Under the pieces are notes generated by a model that was not told the DNA's origin, ran no database searches, and saw only the letters and a program-made list of their open reading frames with translations. Of a stretch of 64,000 nt of DNA, positions 18,050 to 27,635 are shown one piece after another. Source of the stretch: an uncultured Cohaesibacter sp. (lineage in GTDB: Bacteria > Pseudomonadota > Alphaproteobacteria > Rhizobiales > Cohaesibacteraceae); assembly GCF_963678225.1 (NCBI RefSeq), contig NZ_OY782764.1, positions 1,307,001 to 1,371,000 of the forward strand, read 5' to 3'. Every line of letters begins with the position of its first letter. Positions within the stretch are counted from its first letter, which is position 1. Both the position numbers and the translations under genes were made by a program.

Positions 18050-18623
18050 GGGGCCCCTGATCATGGGAGTGATCATGAGAATGGCCGTGAGAATGCGCGG
18101 TGTCGTGGCTGTGTCCATGGTCGTGGTCATGTCCATGCCCATGCCCATGCCCATGCTCGTGATGATGACTGTGAACTCCGGCTGATTTGCTCACATAGGC
18201 GCCGCTCATGGGCGAGAAGGGAGCCGTTACAGCCCCCAGATTGCCGCCCAGCCCCTCCAGCATGTCGGCGATTACAGCATCCTTGCGAATGCGCAAGTGA
18301 TCTTCATAAATCTCGACCGGCTGATGACGGTTGCCCAGATGCCATGCCAGTTGCAACAGCGCCAGCGGGCTTTCCGCGCGCACCTCGTATAGCTCTTCAG
18401 GTCTTGCCAACACCTTGATGACACGCCCGTCTTCCAGCAGCAGGCCATCACCATGGTCCATGCGTGTGGCTTTGGCCAGCGATAGCATGAAATCAAGGCC
18501 ATTGTCGCTGGTCAGCTGAATGCGGCGACGGTAGCGGTCTTCTTCATCCAGCGTAATGGTGTCAAAGGTGTCCTGAGAGTAGCTACCCTTTGGCAGAATG
18601 CTGCCCGCTTTTAATATCGGCAT
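18039..18623 (-). CDS. ureE: Urease accessory nickel metallochaperone UreE with long His-rich tail
   Basis: 194 aa. Binds Ni(II) and hands it to UreG. The N-terminal UreE domain (about 1-70) and metal-binding C-terminal domain (about 75-145, HLGNRHQPVEIYEDHLRI) are followed by a tail (151-194) in which 21 of 44 residues are His, mostly as HG, HD and HS dipeptides. Such tails act as nickel stores or buffers in several UreE proteins. The DNA encoding the tail is a CAT/ATG-rich simple repeat, prone to length change. Confidence 0.95.
   Translation of the reverse strand: MPILKAGSILPKGSYSQDTFDTITLDEEDRYRRRIQLTSDNGLDFMLSLAKATRMDHGDGLLLEDGRVIKVLARPEELYEVRAESPLALLQLAWHLGNRHQPVEIYEDHLRIRKDAVIADMLEGLGGNLGAVTAPFSPMSGAYVSKSAGVHSHHHEHGHGHGHGHDHDHGHSHDTAHSHGHSHDHSHDQGPHEH
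18055..18173 (-). repeat. Simple-sequence tract encoding the UreE His-rich tail
   Basis: Hexamer-like repeats of CATGGC / CATGAT type on the coding strand (clearest at 18120-18160, ccatgc repeated). They encode alternating His-Gly and His-Asp. Confidence 0.75.
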
Positions 18624-18708
18624 GTCCTATCCTTTCAAGACATATCCCTGCATGGGCAGGCCCGAGCAGGGATATGTTCGCGTATGTGCCTGTCGGGCAA
18701 GAGCCGGA

Positions 18709-20421
18709 TCAGAACAGGAAGTAGCGCTGAGCCATGGGCAATTCGCTGGCTGGCTCGCAGGTGAGAATCTCACCATCGGCGCGCACTTCATAAGTTTCCG
18801 GATCGACCGAGATTTCCGGCGTGGCATCATTGAGCTTCATAGACGCCTTGGAAATGCCGCTACGGGTATTCTCGACCGCAACCATCTGCTTGGCTGTGCC
18901 CAACTTGTCCGGAAGCCCATCATCCAGCGCAGCCTGTGATACGAAGGTCACCGAGCTGTTGGTCAGGGCCTTGCCGAAAGCACCGAACATCGGGCGGTAA
19001 TGCACCGGCTGTGGTGTCGGGATGGAGGCATTCGGGTCACCCATCGGCGCGGCAGCAATCGAACCGCCGATCAGCACCATATTCGGCTTGGCGCCGAAGA
19101 AGGCCGGATCCCACATCACGAGGTCGGCGCGTTTGCCCACTTCGATGGAGCCGATATGCTTGCTCATGCCCTGCGCAATGGCCGGATTGATGGTGTATTT
19201 GGCGATGTAGCGCTTGACGCGCTCATTGTCATTGTTACCGGTCTCGACATTCAGCTTGCCGCGCTGCTTCTTCATCTTGTCCGCTGTCTGCCAGGTGCGG
19301 ATGATTACCTCGCCAACACGGCCCATGGCCTGACTGTCAGATGAGATGATCGAGAAGGCGCCCATGTCATGCAGGATGTCTTCCGCCGCGATGGTTTCCT
19401 TGCGGATACGGCTTTCAGCAAAGGCCACGTCTTCCGGGATGTTGGCATCCAGATGGTGGCAGACCATCAGCATGTCGAGATGCTCGGCGATGGTGTTGGC
19501 CGTGTAGGGACGGGTCGGGTTGGTTGAGGATGGGATGACATTGTCCATGCCGCAGATCTTGATGATGTCCGGAGCATGGCCGCCACCTGCACCTTCGGTA
19601 TGGAAGGCATGGATGGTACGGCCCTTGAAGGCATCAACGGTGCTTTCCACAAAACCGGATTCATTGAGCGTATCGGTGTGGATCATCACCTGCACGTCGA
19701 ATGCATCGGCAGCCGACAGGCATGTGTCGATGGCCGAAGGGGTGGTGCCCCAGTCCTCATGCAACTTGAGGGCGCAGGCGCCACCAAGTAGCATCTCTTC
19801 CAGTGGTTTCAGCTTGGAGGCATTGCCTTTGCCTGAAAAGCCCAGATTCATGGCAAAGCCGTCGGCAGCCTCGATCATGCGACCGATGTGCCATGGACCC
19901 GGTGTGCAGGTGGTGGCCAGCGTGCCATGGGCAGGGCCGGTGCCGCCGCCGAGCATGGTGGTAATACCGGACATCAGCGCTTCTTCGATCTGCTGGGGGC
20001 AGATGAAGTGGATATGGGCGTCCATGCCGCCTGCGGTGATGATCTTGCCTTCGCCTGCAATGGCTTCGGTGCCCGGGCCGATGATGATGTCCACGCCGGA
20101 CTGGGTGTCCGGGTTGCCTGCTTTGCCTATGCCACAGATCGTGCCGTCTTTCAGGCCGATATCAGCTTTATAGATGCCGGTATAATCAACGATCAGGGCG
20201 TTGGTGATGACTGTATCGACAGCACCGTCAGCACGGGCGACCTGAGACTGGCCCATGCCATCACGGATAACCTTGCCGCCGCCGAATTTCACTTCAGAGC
20301 CGTAGGTCGTGAAGTCCTTCTCGACTTCAATGAAAAGCTCTGTATCGGCCAGACGTACCTTGTCGCCGGTGGTGGGGCCGAACATGTCTGCATAGGCAGC
20401 GCGAGAAATTGTATATGCCAT
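18709..20421 (-). CDS. ureC: Urease subunit alpha
   Basis: 570 aa. Catalytic subunit hydrolysing urea to ammonia and carbamate. The dinuclear nickel site is complete: His136 and His138 ([10 protein letters not shown]), the carbamylated Lys219 with His221 ([10 protein letters not shown]), His248 ([10 protein letters not shown]), His274 ([14 protein letters not shown]) and Asp362 ([10 protein letters not shown]). The mobile-flap Cys321 and catalytic His322 or His323 are in [13 protein letters not shown]. It overlaps ureB by 1 bp. Length is standard. Confidence 0.98.
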   Translation of the reverse strand: MAYTISRAAYADMFGPTTGDKVRLADTELFIEVEKDFTTYGSEVKFGGGKVIRDGMGQSQVARADGAVDTVITNALIVDYTGIYKADIGLKDGTICGIGKAGNPDTQSGVDIIIGPGTEAIAGEGKIITAGGMDAHIHFICPQQIEEALMSGITTMLGGGTGPAHGTLATTCTPGPWHIGRMIEAADGFAMNLGFSGKGNASKLKPLEEMLLGGACALKLHEDWGTTPSAIDTCLSAADAFDVQVMIHTDTLNESGFVESTVDAFKGRTIHAFHTEGAGGGHAPDIIKICGMDNVIPSSTNPTRPYTANTIAEHLDMLMVCHHLDANIPEDVAFAESRIRKETIAAEDILHDMGAFSIISSDSQAMGRVGEVIIRTWQTADKMKKQRGKLNVETGNNDNERVKRYIAKYTINPAIAQGMSKHIGSIEVGKRADLVMWDPAFFGAKPNMVLIGGSIAAAPMGDPNASIPTPQPVHYRPMFGAFGKALTNSSVTFVSQAALDDGLPDKLGTAKQMVAVENTRSGISKASMKLNDATPEISVDPETYEVRADGEILTCEPASELPMAQRYFLF

Positions 20422-20726
20422 TAGAGTGCCCCTCCGATTTCTGCGCGGAAGCCATAAACCTCGCGATTGCCCTCAAGCGGGATCAACTTGACCTTGCGGG
20501 TCTGGCCCGGCTCAAAGCGAACCGCCGTGCCCGAGGCTATGTCGAGGCGTTTGCCGCGCGCTGCGTCACGGTCAAAGGACAGGGCCGGGTTTGTCTCATA
20601 GAAATGATAGTGGGAGCCGACCTGTACCGGACGATCGCCGGTATTGGAGACTTCCAGCTCGGTGACGTCCAAACCGGCATTGAGCTCGATATCGCCAGCC
20701 GCTGTGATGATTTCCCCTGGAATCAT
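20421..20726 (-). CDS. ureB: Urease subunit beta
   Basis: 101 aa. Structural beta subunit of the three-chain bacterial urease. It begins [18 protein letters not shown], with the conserved [22 protein letters not shown] and [19 protein letters not shown]. It lies between ureA (10-bp gap) and ureC (1-bp overlap). Confidence 0.97.
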   Translation of the reverse strand: MIPGEIITAAGDIELNAGLDVTELEVSNTGDRPVQVGSHYHFYETNPALSFDRDAARGKRLDIASGTAVRFEPGQTRKVKLIPLEGNREVYGFRAEIGGAL

Positions 20727-20736
20727 GGTGTCCTCC

Positions 20737-21039
20737 TTAGCGGATCGGTTCGTGGACGGTAACCAGCTTCACCCCGTCGGGGAAAGTGGCTTCCACCTGA
20801 ATGTCATGGATCATTTCGGCAATGCCTTCCATCACCTCAGCCCGGCTGATGATGTGTGCACCCGCTTCCATCAGGTCGGCAACGGTGCGTCCGTCGCGCG
20901 CGCCTTCCACGATAAAGTCGGTGATGAGCGCCACCGCTTCGGGATGGTTGAGCTTGACGCCTCTTTCAAGGCGTCGGCGGGCCACCATTGCAGCCATGGC
21001 GATGAGAAGTTTATCCTTCTCTCTCGGGGTCAAATTCAT
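20737..21039 (-). CDS. ureA: Urease subunit gamma
   Basis: 100 aa. Structural gamma subunit: [40 protein letters not shown], and the C-terminal [20 protein letters not shown]. Length is exactly typical. It lies 17 bp after ureD. Confidence 0.97.
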   Translation of the reverse strand: MNLTPREKDKLLIAMAAMVARRRLERGVKLNHPEAVALITDFIVEGARDGRTVADLMEAGAHIISRAEVMEGIAEMIHDIQVEATFPDGVKLVTVHEPIR

Positions 21040-21056
21040 GACGCTTCCTCTCCTGT

Positions 21057-21938
21057 TCAGGTCGTCCAGACGCGCGGGAGAGGTTCCCCGGTCCGGAAAT
21101 GTGAAATCAATGGGATGAGCGCTGCACGCAGCGCCATGCCGTTTATCGCCGTAAGGCGTGCAAGAATTTTGCCGTTAAAGCTCGAAAGCCCAACGGAACA
21201 GCCCTCAAAGGCCGCCATGAGAGTGCGGCCGCTTTCCATCAGCGCGTTCATCGCATCGCTATCCTCGGGCCCGATATAACAAAGGGTAGCGAGCGCCAGA
21301 TGACCAGACAACACAGCATCCGCCGCGCCGATATGCGCCACATCGCCCTCAAGACGCTGGGCTTCAGCGTGGATCAGTTTTCCGCCCCTGTGAATGCGCC
21401 AATTGTCGCTGAAGGCAAGGCTGTGAAGGGCTTCTCCCATGGCGATACGCCCCAGCAGCAGGCTTTCCACGGCCAGAAACCGCGCACTGCCTTCAAGATG
21501 CACATCTAGGGAGCGCGCAAGGCCAGCGCGGTCATAAAGAATGGTTTCCTGCGGCAGCCAGTCGAGGCGAGCGCCATCAGCTACGCTCAGATGGTTGGCA
21601 ACGCGAGCAACATCGCTTTCGGCCTTGTAGATCTTCTCGCAGGCCTGTGTGGTCAGCACCGCATAGGTATCGTTCGCAGCCTCGGCATGCCAGTTGACCA
21701 CATCGCCACCGGTAAGCCCGCCAGCGCTGTTGATCAAAACGGCCTCAGCTGCCTTGCCGCCATAAACCTTGGGCAAACGGATCTTGGCGCACCCCTGCTG
21801 ATAGAGGCGATCCAGTTTGGTCTGACCCGCACCATTGGCCTTGAAACTGACACGACCGGTGCCGCTCGTCCTTTGCGCAGGCACTGCGCCAGAATTAGCG
21901 TCGGAAGGAGCACTAGACGGTGAGATGGTTGCGTACAT
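21057..21938 (-). CDS. ureD: Urease accessory protein UreD
   Basis: 293 aa from the ATG at 21938 ([17 protein letters not shown]). Scaffold of the urease activation complex. Family features are [59 protein letters not shown] and the C-terminal [24 protein letters not shown]. The frame is open upstream to 22307, but that part is only a shadow of urtE. The real start lies 26 bp inside the end of urtE, which ties the transporter and enzyme genes together. Confidence 0.94.
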   Translation of the reverse strand: MYATISPSSAPSDANSGAVPAQRTSGTGRVSFKANGAGQTKLDRLYQQGCAKIRLPKVYGGKAAEAVLINSAGGLTGGDVVNWHAEAANDTYAVLTTQACEKIYKAESDVARVANHLSVADGARLDWLPQETILYDRAGLARSLDVHLEGSARFLAVESLLLGRIAMGEALHSLAFSDNWRIHRGGKLIHAEAQRLEGDVAHIGAADAVLSGHLALATLCYIGPEDSDAMNALMESGRTLMAAFEGCSVGLSSFNGKILARLTAINGMALRAALIPLISHFRTGEPLPRVWTT

Positions 21939-22662
21939 GTTCCTTGTCCAAATCTTCGGCAGGACCAGAATGCACAATCTCGCCTCGGTCCATGATATGG
22001 ACAACATCCGCCAGCTCACGACAGAAATCAAGATATTGTTCGACCAATAGAATTGCGATTCCCTTTTCCTCTTTGAGGTAGGTGATGGCGCGGCCGATAT
22101 CTTTGATGATCGAGGGCTGGATTCCCTCTGTCGGTTCATCCAGCACGAGAATGTCCGGGCGGGTGACCAATGCCCTGCCAATGGCCAATTGCTGCTGTTG
22201 TCCGCCCGAAAGATCGCCGCCCCGACGCGAAAGCATGTCTTTAAGAATCGGGAAGAGATCAAAAATCTCTTCTTCAACAAACCTTTGCTTGCGGGGTAGG
22301 CGGGCATAGCCCACTTCGAGATTTTCCCGCACCGTCAGTTGGGGAAAGATTTCGCGCCCCTGTGGCACATAGGCGATGCCACGCCCGGCGCGGGCATAAG
22401 GCGGGGCCTTGGTGACATCATGCCCCCCCAGAATGATCTTGCCCTTGCTCACCGGATGCTGCCCGACGATAGCGCGCAACATGGAGGTTTTACCAACCCC
22501 GTTGCGTCCCAGAACGCAGGTAATCTTCGCGGTTTCCACCTCCAGAGAGATGTTTCTGAGAGCCTGTGCCGCGCCATAATGCAGGTCAATTCCCTCGATG
22601 GAGAGGGCGATGGGATTGCCCGTATCCGCATCCGGGGATGTCTGTTCCATTGCTTCACTCAT
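21913..22662 (-). CDS. urtE: Urea ABC transporter ATP-binding protein UrtE
   Basis: 249 aa. LivF-type ATPase of the urea importer. Walker A GRNGVGKTS at 52-60, signature SGGQQQQLAIGRAL, Walker B ILVLDEPTEGIQPS. GIQPSII is typical of UrtE as opposed to LivF. It starts 2 bp after urtD and overlaps ureD by 26 bp. Confidence 0.95.
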   Translation of the reverse strand: MSEAMEQTSPDADTGNPIALSIEGIDLHYGAAQALRNISLEVETAKITCVLGRNGVGKTSMLRAIVGQHPVSKGKIILGGHDVTKAPPYARAGRGIAYVPQGREIFPQLTVRENLEVGYARLPRKQRFVEEEIFDLFPILKDMLSRRGGDLSGGQQQQLAIGRALVTRPDILVLDEPTEGIQPSIIKDIGRAITYLKEEKGIAILLVEQYLDFCRELADVVHIMDRGEIVHSGPAEDLDKEHVRNHLTV

Positions 22663-22664
22663 GA

Positions 22665-23426
22665 TTATCGCCCCAGATAGCTTTCAATAACGTCCGGATG
22701 GGCGCTGACATGATCCAGCGACCCTTCGGCCAGAACCGACCCCTCAGCCAGAACCGTGACCTTGACATCAAGATCGCGGATGAAGCCCATGTCATGCTCG
22801 ACCACAATCACCGAATGGGTTCTGGAAATCTCGCGCAACAGTTTGGCTGTTTCCACCGTTTCGGCATCCGTCATGCCTGCGACCGGCTCATCGACCAGAA
22901 GGAGCTTGGGGTCCTGCGCCAGCAGCATGCCGATTTCGAGCCATTGCTTCTGTCCGTGCGAGAGATCCGAGGCCAACTCATTGGCGCGTTGTTGAAGGCG
23001 CACCGTTTGCAGGATCTCCTCGATGCGGGCGGCATCCGCTTCACTTTCCCGATAGAAGAGAGAGGCCCAGACGCCACGGTTGCCACTAAGCGCCAGCTCG
23101 AGATTCTCGCGCACGGTCTGGCTTTCGAACACGGTCGGCTTCTGGAATTTCCGGCCAATGCCTGCCAGCGCGATCTCGGTTTCGTCATGCTGCGTGAGGT
23201 CCATCTGGCCTTCAAATAGCACATCGCCGGTATCAGGGCGGGTTTTGCCGGTGATGATGTCCATCATGGTGGTTTTGCCTGCGCCGTTAGGGCCGATAAT
23301 GGCCCGCATTTCGCCCGGTTCGATCGCGAGGGAAAGGCCATTGATCGCCTTGAAGCCATCAAAGGAAACTGACACATCATCCAGATAGAGGAGAGTGGAG
23401 GTGACCTGAGTGTTGGAGTCTATCAT
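22665..23426 (-). CDS. urtD: Urea ABC transporter ATP-binding protein UrtD
   Basis: 253 aa. LivG-type ATPase. Walker A GPNGAGKTT at 45-53, signature LSHGQKQWLEIGMLLAQ (the SHGQKQWLEIGM form is characteristic of UrtD), Walker B LLLVDEPVAGMTD. It overlaps urtC by 4 bp. Confidence 0.95.
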   Translation of the reverse strand: MIDSNTQVTSTLLYLDDVSVSFDGFKAINGLSLAIEPGEMRAIIGPNGAGKTTMMDIITGKTRPDTGDVLFEGQMDLTQHDETEIALAGIGRKFQKPTVFESQTVRENLELALSGNRGVWASLFYRESEADAARIEEILQTVRLQQRANELASDLSHGQKQWLEIGMLLAQDPKLLLVDEPVAGMTDAETVETAKLLREISRTHSVIVVEHDMGFIRDLDVKVTVLAEGSVLAEGSLDHVSAHPDVIESYLGR

Positions 23427-24586
23427 GATGCTTCCCCTTCCTTGCGCATTTCGCCTGCTTCAGTCTGAGAAGGTTTGGGGGCGGGTTTGAGAGATTTCAC
23501 CTTGTCTGAAAAGCTCGACAGGGTGCCAAGAATGCCCTTGGGCATGAAGAGCGTCACCGCAACAAACAGCCCTCCCAGCACAAACAACCAATATTCCGGG
23601 AACTGGGCCGTGAACCAGCTTTTGCCCAGATTGACCGTTATGGCGCCAATGATCGGGCCGATTAGAGTACCGCGTCCGCCGACCGCAGCCCAGATAACCA
23701 CTTCGATGGAGTTGGCCGGAGCAAATTCACCCGGATTGATGATGCCAACGAGCGGCACATAAAGGGCTCCGGCGATGCCGGCCATCATGGCCGACAGGGT
23801 AAAGACAAACAGCTTCACATGCTCGACGCGATAGCCAAGAAAGCGGGCGCGGCTTTCCGCATCGCGGGTTGCGAGCAGCACCTTGCCGAATTTCGAGCGC
23901 ACGATGGCTGAACTGATGACCAAAGCAAGAGAGAGCGCAAAAGCCGCAGCAGCAAACAGCCCGGCGCGAGTCGCCGGATTCTGAAGTGTGTAGCCCAGAA
24001 TATCCTTGAAGTCGGTGAGGCCATTGTTGCCACCAAAGCCCATATCGTTACGGAAGAAGGCCAGCAACAGGGCGTAGGTCATGGCTTGGGTGATAATGGA
24101 GAGATAAACGCCGGTAACCCGCGAACGGAAGGCAAACCAGCCAAACACAAAGGCCAAAAGGCCCGGGATGGCGAGCACCATGATGGCCGCAAACCAAAAC
24201 TGATCAAAGCCATACCAGTACCATGGCAGTTCCTTCCAGTTGAGGAAGACCATGAAGTCCGGCAGGATAGGGTCTCCATAGACGCCACGGGAACCGATCT
24301 GACGCATCAGATACATGCCCATGGCATAGCCACCAAGGGCAAAGAAGGCGCCATGGCCCAGAGAAAGAATGCCGCAATAGCCCCACACCAGATCCAGCGC
24401 CATTGCCAGCAGGGCATAGGTAAGATATTTGCCAAACAGCGACACGATATAATCAGGCACATAAAAAGCATGATCGGATGGCAGCATCAAATTACTGAGG
24501 GGCACGAGAATGCCAAGCAGTGCGATGAAGGCTGCGACCCACGCAATGCGCCCCGCAAGGCCACGAAACAGAAACGCTGAAATCAT
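23423..24586 (-). CDS. urtC: Urea ABC transporter permease UrtC
   Basis: 387 aa. LivM-type inner-membrane permease with about 10 hydrophobic segments. Typical parts are MALDLVWGYCGILSLGHGAF, NNGLTDFKDILGY and VWAAVGGRGTLIGPIIGA. The C-terminal tail is charged (KSLKPAPKPSQTEAGEMRK). Its start overlaps the urtB stop by 1 bp. Confidence 0.95.
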   Translation of the reverse strand: MISAFLFRGLAGRIAWVAAFIALLGILVPLSNLMLPSDHAFYVPDYIVSLFGKYLTYALLAMALDLVWGYCGILSLGHGAFFALGGYAMGMYLMRQIGSRGVYGDPILPDFMVFLNWKELPWYWYGFDQFWFAAIMVLAIPGLLAFVFGWFAFRSRVTGVYLSIITQAMTYALLLAFFRNDMGFGGNNGLTDFKDILGYTLQNPATRAGLFAAAAFALSLALVISSAIVRSKFGKVLLATRDAESRARFLGYRVEHVKLFVFTLSAMMAGIAGALYVPLVGIINPGEFAPANSIEVVIWAAVGGRGTLIGPIIGAITVNLGKSWFTAQFPEYWLFVLGGLFVAVTLFMPKGILGTLSSFSDKVKSLKPAPKPSQTEAGEMRKEGEAS

Positions 24587-26199
24587 TATTCCACGGCCCT
24601 TCCTTTAAGAGCGAACAGACCGCGTGGCCTTTTCTGGATGAAGAGAATGATGAAGACCAGCACAAGGATCTTGCCCAGAACCGCTCCGGCAAAGGGTTCA
24701 AGGAACTTGTTGGCGACACCCAGCGTCAGGGCGCCGATCAGCGTGCCCCAAAGGTTGCCCACCCCGCCAAACACCACGACCATGAAGCTGTCGATGATGT
24801 AGCTCTGGCCGAGATTGGGCGACACGTTGCCGATCTGGCTGAGCGCCACCCCGGCGATGCCTGCAATGCCGGAACCAAGCGCAAAGGTAAAGGCATCCAC
24901 CCACGGGGTTTTGACCCCGAGCGAAGAGGCCATGTTGCGGTTCTGTGTGACCGCACGCATCTGCAAGCCCATAGGTGTGCGTTTGAGCAGTGCAAACAGC
25001 AGCCCGAACATGGCAAGGGCAAAGAAGAAGATCCAGATGCGGTTCCATGTCAAAGACAGGCCAGCCAGCTCGACGGCGCCGGACATCCAGCCCGGATTGC
25101 TGACCTCCTGATTGGTTGGGCCAAAAATGGTCCGCACGGCTTGCTGCAGAATGAGCGAGACACCCCATGTCGCCAGCAGGGTTTCCAACGGTCGGCCATA
25201 GAGAAAGCGGATGATGCCGCGTTCAAGCACAAAGCCGATGGCACCAGCCACCAGAAAGGCGGCGGGGATGGCAAAGAGGAGCGAATAGTCGATCAGGCCC
25301 GGTGCTGCTGTCTGGATCGCTTGCTGTACAGCAAAAGTGGTGTAAGCACCTAGCATCACCATTTCCCCGTGGGCCATGTTGATGACGCCCATAACACCAA
25401 AGGTGATGGCAAGGCCGATGGATGCCAGCAGCAGAACTGAGCCCAGAGAGAGCCCATACCAGATATTCTGCACCCCGTTCCAGATGGCCAGCATCCGCTC
25501 AATGGCAACAATGGCGCGGGATGCGGCATCCTTGACGGCCCCTTCGCTTGTCTCTGCCGCTTCATTGAGAATGGAAAGCGCTTGTCGTCCGCCTTTGTCT
25601 CTGAGGATTTCGATGGCCGAAAGCTTGGCCTCTTCTGGCGCATCCGAAGTCAGCGTCAATCCGGCACGCGCTTCCTGCAGAAAGGCGATGACCTGTGCGT
25701 CCTGTTCCTTGGCAAGGCGCGCCTCAATGGCGGGCAGGGCGCTGGCATCTTGCGCTTTGTAGATGGTTTCTGCCGCTGCAAGGCGTTTGGCCGGGTCGCG
25801 GCTGTTGAGCGCAAAGAGGCTCAGGCCGTCCCGGATCTGGCGCCGCAAATTGTTGTTGACGCGCACCTTCTTGATATCTCTTTTGGAAATATCAGGGATC
25901 ACATCGCCGCTGATCGGATCCGTCAGGCTGTAGGTCCGGCCGGTTTTATCGGCCAGAAACACCTGTTTATCGGATTTGCGGAAATAGAGGTCTCCCTCCG
26001 CCAGATAGGTGAGCACCGGTACGACCGTGTCGTCTCCGGTCTCCAACAGAGCGTCTACCTTGGCTTCTCTATCCTTGAGGCTTCCCTCGGCCAGCGCATT
26101 GATCGCATCTTTGAGATCATCGGCCATGGCAACAGGCATGGTGGAATAGGAAGCTAGGAGAGTGACAAGACAAACAAGCAGGGCACGCAGGACTGTCAT
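24586..26199 (-). CDS. urtB: Urea ABC transporter permease UrtB (long form)
   Basis: 537 aa from the ATG at 26199 (MTVLRALLVCLVTLLASYS), preceded by AAGAGAG. It has a signal peptide (about 1-26, ending VAMADD), then a roughly 210-residue extracytoplasmic region (helical, with KRDIKKVRVNNNLRRQIRDG and ETIYKAQDASALPAIEARLA), then a LivH-type permease (about 250-537: LGLAITFGVMGVINMAHGEM, LETLLATWGVSLILQQAVRT). The long N-terminal region is usual for proteobacterial UrtB. The upstream in-frame extension to 26316 overlaps the urtA end and has no family support. Confidence 0.93.
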   Translation of the reverse strand: MTVLRALLVCLVTLLASYSTMPVAMADDLKDAINALAEGSLKDREAKVDALLETGDDTVVPVLTYLAEGDLYFRKSDKQVFLADKTGRTYSLTDPISGDVIPDISKRDIKKVRVNNNLRRQIRDGLSLFALNSRDPAKRLAAAETIYKAQDASALPAIEARLAKEQDAQVIAFLQEARAGLTLTSDAPEEAKLSAIEILRDKGGRQALSILNEAAETSEGAVKDAASRAIVAIERMLAIWNGVQNIWYGLSLGSVLLLASIGLAITFGVMGVINMAHGEMVMLGAYTTFAVQQAIQTAAPGLIDYSLLFAIPAAFLVAGAIGFVLERGIIRFLYGRPLETLLATWGVSLILQQAVRTIFGPTNQEVSNPGWMSGAVELAGLSLTWNRIWIFFFALAMFGLLFALLKRTPMGLQMRAVTQNRNMASSLGVKTPWVDAFTFALGSGIAGIAGVALSQIGNVSPNLGQSYIIDSFMVVVFGGVGNLWGTLIGALTLGVANKFLEPFAGAVLGKILVLVFIILFIQKRPRGLFALKGRAVE

Positions 26200-26287
26200 A
26201 AAAATCTCTCTTGCTAAACATGTCTTCCCCGGCAGACGGACAAACCGCCACCGGGGACATGTCGGGTGTTTGAGTGCGTCGGAAGCG

Positions 26288-27580
26288 TTATTCAGCGCCC
26301 TTGCCGCCGCATTCATTGGTCTCGGTGTTGAAGTTGCCGCAAGAGAGAGGTGCGCGCCAATCGGAGATCAGCTTGGCAGAATCGGGCAAATAGTCCGACC
26401 ATGCATCACCCGGCACCAGACCCGGAGTTTCGTATACAATGTCAAACTGGCCATCATCCTGAATTTCGCCGATAAGCACCGGCTTGGTGATGTGATGGTT
26501 CGGCATCATGGCGCTGTAGCCGCCAGAAAGGTTCGGCACGGAAATACCCGGCAGTGCATCAATGACTGCATCCGGATCTGTGCTGCCAGCTTTTTCAACC
26601 GCTTTGACCCACATGTTAAAGCCGATATAGTGGGCTTCCATCGGGTCATTGGTTACGCGGTTTTCGTCTTTAGTGAAGGCATGCCAGGCGTCGATAAATT
26701 CATAGTTGGCATCGGAATCGACTGACTGGAAATAGTTCCATGCGGCCAGATGGCCTACAAGCGGCTCGGTGTCCAGACCTGCGAGCTCTTCCTCACCCAC
26801 AGAGAAGGCAACCACGGGAATGTCTTCCGCCTTGATGCCCTGGTTGGCCAGCTCTTTATAGAATGGCACGTTGGCATCGCCATTGACGGTGGAGACAACG
26901 GCGGTCTTCTTGCCAGCTTCGCCAAAGGCCTTGATGTCGGAAACGATGGTCTGCCAATCGGAATGACCGAACGGGGTATAGTTGATCATGATGTCTTCGG
27001 CGGCGACACCTTTTGCCTTGAGATAGGCTTCAAGGATCTTGTTGGTTGTGCGCGGATAGACATAGTCGGTGCCAGCCAGAACCCAGCGTTCCACCCCTTC
27101 CTGTTCCATCAGATAGTCAACCGCAGGGATGGCCTGCTGGTTCGGGGCGGCGCCGGTGTAGAACACATTGCGCTGGGATTCCTCGCCCTCATACTGCACC
27201 GGGTAAAACAGGATTGAGTTCAATTCTTCGAAAACGGGCAGGACGGACTTGCGCGAAACCGAGGTCCAGCAGCCAAACACGGCGGAGACGTCGTTGACGT
27301 CGATCAGCTCGCGGGCTTTTTCCGCAAAAAGCGGCCAGTCGGATGCAGGATCGACAACAACCGGCTCTAGCTTCTTGCCCAAAAGGCCACCTTTTTCATT
27401 CTGCTCTTCTATGAGCATCAGCATAGCGTCTTTAAGGGTGGTTTCGGAAATGGCCATGGTGCCGGAAAGAGAATGCAGGACACCGACCTTGATGGTCTCT
27501 TCTGCAAAGGCCGCAGAAGCAGAGATCAAGGATGTGGTCAGAGCAAGGGCAGCAGCAAAATGTGAAATTCTGGAAGACAC
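26288..27580 (-). CDS. urtA: Urea ABC transporter substrate-binding protein UrtA
   Basis: 430 aa, GTG start with GGAG 10 nt upstream. Periplasmic urea receptor of the AmiC/LivJ-like fold. The signal peptide spans about 1-26 (ALALTTSLISASAAFAEE). The body has IKVGVLHSLSGTMAISETTL, GCWTSVSRKSVLPVFEE, FYPVQYEGEE and ITKPVLIGEIQDDGQFDIV, all characteristic of UrtA/FmdD. First gene of the urtABCDE-ureDABCEFG series; a sigma-54 promoter lies 39-55 bp upstream. Confidence 0.95.
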   Translation of the reverse strand: MSSRISHFAAALALTTSLISASAAFAEETIKVGVLHSLSGTMAISETTLKDAMLMLIEEQNEKGGLLGKKLEPVVVDPASDWPLFAEKARELIDVNDVSAVFGCWTSVSRKSVLPVFEELNSILFYPVQYEGEESQRNVFYTGAAPNQQAIPAVDYLMEQEGVERWVLAGTDYVYPRTTNKILEAYLKAKGVAAEDIMINYTPFGHSDWQTIVSDIKAFGEAGKKTAVVSTVNGDANVPFYKELANQGIKAEDIPVVAFSVGEEELAGLDTEPLVGHLAAWNYFQSVDSDANYEFIDAWHAFTKDENRVTNDPMEAHYIGFNMWVKAVEKAGSTDPDAVIDALPGISVPNLSGGYSAMMPNHHITKPVLIGEIQDDGQFDIVYETPGLVPGDAWSDYLPDSAKLISDWRAPLSCGNFNTETNECGGKGAE

Positions 27581-27618
27581 GTTTTTATAACTCCATCTGG
27601 TGGTGATGGAGGGTGTTT

Positions 27619-27635
27619 TGCAATGGTTGTGCCAA
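27619..27635 (-). promoter_or_regulatory. Sigma-54 (RpoN) promoter of urtA
   Basis: The minus strand reads TTGGCACAACCATTGCA. Against the -24/-12 consensus YTGGCACGRNNNTTGCW, only one fixed position differs (A for G after TGGCAC). Transcription would start about 12 bp downstream, leaving a short leader before the GTG at 27580. This predicts nitrogen (NtrC) control of urea uptake and urease. I could not find a clear NtrC enhancer pair by eye. Confidence 0.8.

Noticed and set aside
18050-18154. Met-rich extension of UreF (MGMGMGMDM...)
   Set aside because: It is a frame-shifted reading of the UreE His-rich tail.
21939-22307. Longer 416-aa form of UreD
   Set aside because: The added N-terminal 123 residues are the out-of-frame reading of urtE. 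UreD similarity begins at the ATG at 21938.
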